DNA of 9,926 nucleotides from NCBI GenBank assembly GCA_009788135.1, contig WQSA01000072.1, positions 102 through 10,027 on the forward strand, read 5' to 3'. The translations under genes and the position numbers were made by a program. The notes below the pieces were generated by a model. It did no database searches and was not told the origin of the DNA. It saw only the letters and a list, made by a program, of their open reading frames with translations. The stretch comes from Candidatus Fibrimonadales bacterium (GTDB taxonomy: Bacteria > Fibrobacterota > Fibrobacteria > Fibrobacterales > Fibrobacteraceae). Below, piece after piece: positions 7,090-9,926 of this stretch. The stretch's first letter is position 1, and each line of letters begins with the position of its first letter.

Positions 7090-7151
7090 ACACCTATAAT
7101 ATAGATTATTTTTTTGCAAATGATACAAAAAAAGTGACTTTATGATACATT
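7090..7151 (-). promoter_or_regulatory. Promoter and direct-repeat operator candidate upstream of TIGR02147 regulator
   Basis: A 62-bp AT-rich spacer between dciA and the regulator. On the minus strand TCTATATT (7105-7098) ends 8 nt before the ATG, a -10-like position for a leaderless or near-leaderless transcript. A TTG lies 22 nt upstream of TATATT. The 8-mer TGTATCAT occurs twice on the minus strand, at 7149-7142 and 7127-7120. The repeat starts are 22 bp apart (two helical turns), and the proximal copy overlaps the -35 zone. This geometry fits two protomers binding one face of the DNA, perhaps the regulator itself. The repeats are directly visible; promoter activity and autoregulation are inferred. 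No terminator hairpin for dciA is apparent here. Confidence 0.55.
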
Positions 7152-7523
7152 TTATTGAATTTTTATTGTTTTTACAGCTATTTTTCCTAAAATTTCGTTG
7201 CAAACCGTTATTATGCAACTTTTTTTAGCCATAATTTCGGCTCGCCAAACTGAAGAATTCGTCTTTAAAATAAGAGTTTCCGCTCTTAAAGCAACCAAAT
7301 TTACCTTTTCCTGCAATTTTCCGGGCAAAATTTGAGCCTTATTCTCCTCCAAAATAAGCATATCCTTCTGTTCCTGATTTATAAACTGGTTCAAAATGTT
7401 TTCGACAAACGAGCTGGCAGTCAAAGGGTCATCTTTGCATAAAGCCGGCCCTCGCTGTTTTTTTTTTGAAATATCGTCTCTATCCGTGGAATCGACAAAA
7501 AAATAAGGTTCGTATTTTACCAT
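7152..7523 (-). CDS. dciA: DciA-like DUF721 protein, candidate replicative helicase loader
   Basis: A 123-aa protein whose C-terminal two thirds fits DUF721/DciA. LPGKLQEKVNLVALRAETLILKTNSSVWRAEIMAKK (66-101) follows the pattern 'g-x-L...v.....L.v.v.ssaW..el', and ITVCNEILGKIAVKTIKIQ (105-123) matches the closing 'i.x(N/n)-x-x-lG...v..I.i'. DciA is the common ancestral bacterial loader of the DnaB replicative helicase. The typical N-terminal WxxVVG motif is not obvious, so this is a divergent member. The N-terminal about 40 residues are polar and probably disordered. They include Lys20-22 encoded in a run of ten A on the coding strand (7467-7458). The ATG lies 4 nt after the beta-helix gene's stop (TGA-TTTT-ATG) without a Shine-Dalgarno, suggesting coupled translation. 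Family confidence is moderate to good; function is inferred from the family. Confidence 0.72.
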   Translation of the reverse strand: MVKYEPYFFVDSTDRDDISKKKQRGPALCKDDPLTASSFVENILNQFINQEQKDMLILEENKAQILPGKLQEKVNLVALRAETLILKTNSSVWRAEIMAKKSCIITVCNEILGKIAVKTIKIQ

Positions 7524-7527
7524 AAAA

Positions 7528-8562
7528 TCAAAAGCTTATGGCCTTGTTGAATCTGCCAACCGTACCGCCATAAAGTCCTATATCGCCAAAACCGCCATCT
7601 TCGTTTCTGAAAAAATCTGTTTTTGGAGCGGCATTCAGAGCCGGCGAATATCTGGATGGAATAAATGGCAATGACGGTGGAAGCGGCTCAGGCGCAGGCG
7701 GTACTTTTTTCTCGTAAATTTTCTGCAAAGTTGTATCCTTGACATTCTCTGAGGGGGTTGGCGTATTAAGGTCGCGTTTTGCCATAATCTTTTCTCTTTC
7801 GCTGCCTGAGAAAGCCGGATCTGCATAGATGTTTCCGAATTTGTCCGCTGTGCGTGCAACTCCAAAGGGGCAAAAGCGGCAGTCTGTGTCTGAATTTGCA
7901 AAGAACAGGTTGCTGCGTATGCGAGGGCTTTGCCGAGAATCGGACCAAATCCCGAAATTTGAATTTTTGTAAAATATATTAGCGGCTATTGATGGCTTTG
8001 AATTGTCGATATAAATACCTGCGCTCAGATTTTCCGTGAAAATGCAGTTATAGACCGCAAGATCGGCTTCGCTTTCCAACCAAATTCCCGTGCTATTGTT
8101 TACAAAGAGCGAATTTCCCACGTTGAACCTGCTAAAAGAGGCATTTATGGCCTTGTTTGCGCCCATTATATACATATATTCTATTTGAACTTGCCCTCTT
8201 TCTTTGCCTTTAAATCTTATTCCATCCCACTGTATTTTGCCCGGCACATGATTTTCTGGCATAATTCGCACAGGTTCTTTTGCCGTTCCTTTTATAGTTA
8301 GAGGTCCGAGAGCCTTTATGCTAATATAATTGGAATCCGACCAATCCCTTTGCTGAGTTTCGCCGCAAGCCTCCCCCGGCACAATAAGCACGTCAACCCC
8401 AGCCTCTATGGTAAGCCTGGCCCCCGGAGAAATTTGAATATCGCCCGTTATGCGGTAAGGCGAGTATTCTTTTGTCCATATAGTAGGCACATCTATTATA
8501 CCACAGTAATCATCCGCAAAAGCGGAAACTGCGAGAATTAGAATTAAAAAACGAAGCTTCAT
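7528..8562 (-). CDS. Secreted right-handed parallel beta-helix protein
   Basis: A 344-aa exported protein. The signal peptide is MKLRFLILILAVSAFA, cleaved before DDYC. A typical N-terminal cap follows: ITGDIQISPGARLTIEAGVDVLIVPG (38-63), the 'l..d..I.pG..LtIe.Gv.v.f' motif that begins many beta-helix surface proteins. Repeating rungs run from about residue 78 to 250, with characteristic N and I/V ladders: WDGIRFKG, IEYMYIMGANKAI, GNSLFVNNSTGIWLE, VYNCIFTENLSAGIYID, AANIFYKNSNFGIW, RSNLFFANSDTD, FGNIYADPAF. A Pro-rich stretch (VPPAPEPLPPSLPFIP, 287-302) precedes the C-terminal GDIGLYGG cap. Beta-helix proteins are often polysaccharide lyases, esterases or adhesins, but no catalytic signature is evident. 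I choose ATG 8562 over the open frame to 8664 because it places the signal peptide at the N-terminus. No C-terminal sorting domain is evident, and transcription probably continues into dciA. Confidence 0.82.
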   Translation of the reverse strand: MKLRFLILILAVSAFADDYCGIIDVPTIWTKEYSPYRITGDIQISPGARLTIEAGVDVLIVPGEACGETQQRDWSDSNYISIKALGPLTIKGTAKEPVRIMPENHVPGKIQWDGIRFKGKERGQVQIEYMYIMGANKAINASFSRFNVGNSLFVNNSTGIWLESEADLAVYNCIFTENLSAGIYIDNSKPSIAANIFYKNSNFGIWSDSRQSPRIRSNLFFANSDTDCRFCPFGVARTADKFGNIYADPAFSGSEREKIMAKRDLNTPTPSENVKDTTLQKIYEKKVPPAPEPLPPSLPFIPSRYSPALNAAPKTDFFRNEDGGFGDIGLYGGTVGRFNKAISF

Positions 8563-8676
8563 TGGGATGAAATATAGAAAAACTTCAAAATAATTTTGAC
8601 AAAAATAAAAAAAGTATATATTTTTCGAAAAAATAATGTATTTTATACTAAGATACTTATACAAAGGAGAACCCCT
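8563..8676. promoter_or_regulatory. Divergent promoter region between beta-helix gene and Ser-linker lipoprotein
   Basis: A 114-bp, very AT-rich spacer. TTGACA (plus, 8596-8601) overlaps TTGTCA (minus, 8602-8597), so two -35-like hexamers share the sequence TTTTGACAAAA back to back. On the plus strand TATATT (8617-8622) or TATTTT (8619-8624, 17-bp spacer) can serve as -10, and a further TATACT lies at 8644-8649. On the minus strand TCTATATT (8578-8571) ends 8 nt before the ATG at 8562. TTTTTCGAAAAA (8621-8632) is a perfect 12-bp palindrome downstream of the plus-strand -35. Promoter positions are inferred from these matches. Confidence 0.6.
8665..8669 (+). promoter_or_regulatory. Shine-Dalgarno of the Ser-linker lipoprotein gene
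   Basis: AGGAG lies 7 nt before the ATG at 8677. It decides this start over the TTG at 8596 that opens the same frame, which would itself lie on the -35 element and bury the lipoprotein signal sequence. Confidence 0.8.
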
Positions 8677-9381
8677 ATGAAAATCCTTTCCAAAGCACTT
8701 GCCTGTGCTGCAACGGTATCAATAATGCTACTGTCCTGTACCGATAGTACAACCGAACAAGAACCGTCTTCCAGTTCAGCCCTTAGCTCCAGCAGTTCTT
8801 CCGTAGATATGGACGAGAACGAATGGCATTGTGTTAATGGAGCATGCGCTTCTACTTCTCAAACAAAGCCAATTATAGACAGCAGAGTGGTTTCTTATAA
8901 AAAGCCCGTTTTTAAGCCTGGCGATAGCCTTTATGTTAAAACAAGGGAATACATATATTCCTCGCCAGTGCATATGGGAATTATTACCGATGAAGATTTT
9001 TTAAAGTCTGCTTTCCCGCATATATTTGAAGATAAACAGGCAGAATGCAATTATTTTGCCATATTTTTTAAGGATTCTGATATAACCACTTACAATTACT
9101 GGATTCTTTCGCAACAAGATATGAAATTATATGAAATTTATGCCAGTGGCGGCGATGGCAGTTGCAGCATAGTCGATTTTAACTATTTCCTCATTAGTGC
9201 AATGCTTGTATGCGACAATACCGCTGAAAAAAATCTGAAGGATCAAATAAAGTTTAATCCTAATGGTAGATACTTTGACTCAGATACCTTTTATGACCCT
9301 CCAATCTATTACTATTATTACAATGACTACGATTGGGATTGCGAGAAAGGAAATGAGCATGACATAGGAGTGTTTTTTTGA
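8677..9381 (+). CDS. Lipoprotein with poly-Ser linker, Fibrobacter-type, function unknown
   Basis: A 234-aa protein. MKILSKALACAATVSIMLLSC is a clear lipoprotein signal with lipobox Cys21. A linker, EPSSSSALSSSSSSVD (29-44), follows, the poly-serine type common in Fibrobacter exported and cell-surface proteins. The remaining about 190 residues match no family I recognise. It has WHCVNGAC shortly after the linker and further Cys at about residues 124, 159, 178 and 222, so periplasmic or surface disulfides are possible. The region IFFKDSDITTYNYWILSQQDMKLYEIYASGGDG looks like a mixed alpha/beta core. The C-terminus is strikingly aromatic and acidic (DPPIYYYYYNDYDWDCE, then HDIGVFF). The gene ends in a seven-T run directly before TGA. 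It has its own promoter and Shine-Dalgarno and is convergent with the PD-(D/E)XK gene, with 29 nt between stops and no visible terminator hairpin. Confidence 0.75.
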   Translation: MKILSKALACAATVSIMLLSCTDSTTEQEPSSSSALSSSSSSVDMDENEWHCVNGACASTSQTKPIIDSRVVSYKKPVFKPGDSLYVKTREYIYSSPVHMGIITDEDFLKSAFPHIFEDKQAECNYFAIFFKDSDITTYNYWILSQQDMKLYEIYASGGDGSCSIVDFNYFLISAMLVCDNTAEKNLKDQIKFNPNGRYFDSDTFYDPPIYYYYYNDYDWDCEKGNEHDIGVFF

Positions 9382-9410
9382 GCAATATAAAAATACCAGC
9401 ATCCAGTCAA

Positions 9411-9926
9411 TTATGATTCTGACTTGCTTTTCAAGATTTTCTTGATCTGCTCATAATCATAGCCATTCGCCATAAGGTCGAGTACTCTGGCTTCGCCAAT
9501 AGCAACGCCTTTAGCCTCGCCAATAGCGATACCCTCAGCTCTGCCCTCAGCCTTGCCTTCATTAATGGCGGTCATCCTAATCGCATACTGGTCTCGCTCG
9601 TTCCTCATTTCTGCCTCATATCTTGCACGTTCACTTACTGTAAAATTAGAAATTCGCGCAATGGCGAATATCTTCTCGAACACTTCCTCGCCAAACTGCT
9701 CAGGCTTGGAATTCAATTCATGAGCGTGGCAAAGCGAGAATAGAAGCTTGTCCTGCAATGTATGGCATTCATCCAGAGTTTTATTGAACATGGTCAGCCT
9801 CACAAATGCCATTCCCATGTGGCCGAGCCTGATTTCGGGGTACGCCAGGTTGCAAATGCCGAAATGCTGGACTACATCGTCGTTCCCGAAGTCCTCCAGG
9901 TCGAAGTTCATAAAGCTAAGCGAATA
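9411..9926 (-). CDS. PD-(D/E)XK nuclease family transposase-like protein, C-terminal part (5' end outside window)
   Basis: The minus-strand frame is open through the window's right edge: TAT TCG CTT AGC TTT precede the first visible Met at 9911. The gene is therefore probably cut by the window rather than starting at 9911. The 171 visible residues match the C-terminal part of the Rpn/PDDEXK_2 'PD-(D/E)XK nuclease family transposase' proteins: YSLSFMNFDLEDFGND, then IRLGHMGMAFVRLTMFNKTLDECHTLQDKLLFSLCHAHELNSKPEQF, a helical stretch with SERARYEAEMRNERDQYAIRMTAINEGKAEGRAEG, and the closing YDYEQIKKILKSK helix. The tail repeats EGKAEGRAEGIAIGEAKGVAIGEA. The catalytic D...(D/E)xK region would lie upstream, outside the window. 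Related Rpn proteins are DNA endonucleases linked to recombination; whether this copy is active or mobile cannot be judged. The usual N-terminal half should be looked for immediately to the right. Confidence 0.75.
   Translation of the reverse strand, partial: YSLSFMNFDLEDFGNDDVVQHFGICNLAYPEIRLGHMGMAFVRLTMFNKTLDECHTLQDKLLFSLCHAHELNSKPEQFGEEVFEKIFAIARISNFTVSERARYEAEMRNERDQYAIRMTAINEGKAEGRAEGIAIGEAKGVAIGEARVLDLMANGYDYEQIKKILKSKSES
9481..9570 (-). repeat. Short in-gene coding repeat (Gly-Glu-Ala tail)
   Basis: Within the PD-(D/E)XK gene, TCGCCAATAGC (plus strand) occurs at 9493-9503 and again at 9517-9527, 24 bp (8 codons) apart. Nearby variants of the same motif encode EGKAEGRAEG. The repeats give alternating AIGEA blocks in the protein. 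Such charged helical repeats are normal in this family and can vary in copy number by slippage. Confidence 0.6.

Noticed and set aside
7090..7218. N-terminal extension of the TIGR02147 protein to ATG 7218
   Set aside because: The extra 43 residues lie inside dciA and do not resemble the family; the conserved opening SVFAYSDYR begins just after the Met at 7089, next to promoter-like DNA.
8563..8664. N-terminal extension of the beta-helix protein to 8664
   Set aside because: It would bury the signal peptide 34 residues inside the protein and run through both predicted promoters; ATG 8562 is far more plausible.
9382..9410. Terminator between the two convergent genes at the right end
   Set aside because: The 29-bp spacer shows no inverted repeat; the T-run at 9373-9379 is coding and has no stem before it.
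9411..9926. Insertion sequence ends around the PD-(D/E)XK gene
   Set aside because: No inverted terminal repeat or target duplication is visible at the left side, and the gene's other end is outside the window. Members of this family are often chromosomal without IS boundaries.

Overview
The window looks like chromosomal DNA from Fibrobacter or a close relative (phylum Fibrobacterota, FCB group). Three gene products support this: a TIGR02147/DUF4423-type regulator (a family first noted as a paralogous set in F. succinogenes), a lipoprotein whose lipobox is followed by a poly-serine linker, and a PD-(D/E)XK 'transposase-like' protein with an EGxAEG/AIGEA tail. The type IIA topoisomerase subunit is also of the ParC clade typical of the Bacteroidetes/FCB group. 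I see no tRNA, rRNA, CRISPR array or intact insertion sequence.

Layout, left to right. (1) 1-158, minus: the first 52 codons of a membrane protein. It diverges, across a 38-bp palindromic spacer, from (2) a rightward three-gene unit at 197-2851: a YadS/YicG-type (UPF0126, TRIC-like) membrane protein, a TolC-family outer-membrane protein, and a small exported protein that ends in Phe like a beta-barrel. (3) This unit meets the leftward parC head-on at 2848-2851, where both genes stop inside the same TTAA. (4) Leftward block 8562-2848, in transcription order: right-handed beta-helix secreted protein, DciA-like (DUF721) helicase-loader candidate, then a promoter region with two TGTATCAT repeats, TIGR02147 regulator, LamG-like lipoprotein, stand-alone PAS protein, and ParC. 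Spacings are from -14 to +18 nt, apart from the 62-bp gap before the regulator. (5) A 114-bp divergent promoter region (8563-8676), then a rightward Ser-linker lipoprotein (8677-9381). (6) A leftward PD-(D/E)XK family gene whose 5' end lies beyond the window (9411-9926).

The most interesting unit is the compact cassette of regulator, LamG lipoprotein and PAS protein, embedded between two chromosome-maintenance genes (dciA and parC). Regulator and lipoprotein are joined by an ATGA overlap, and lipoprotein and PAS by a 14-nt overlap; both internal starts carry strong Shine-Dalgarno sequences. A cytoplasmic regulator, a surface-anchored ligand-binding-like lipoprotein and a cytoplasmic sensor domain could form a surface-sensing circuit, but that function is inference.

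A second theme is initiation signals. The octamer TCTATATT occurs 6-12 nt upstream of four start codons in three separate intergenic regions, and none of the four has a Shine-Dalgarno. This suggests a shared -10-like promoter element and leaderless or near-leaderless transcripts. Strong Shine-Dalgarno sequences are seen only at three genes (the two inside the cassette and the 8677 lipoprotein).
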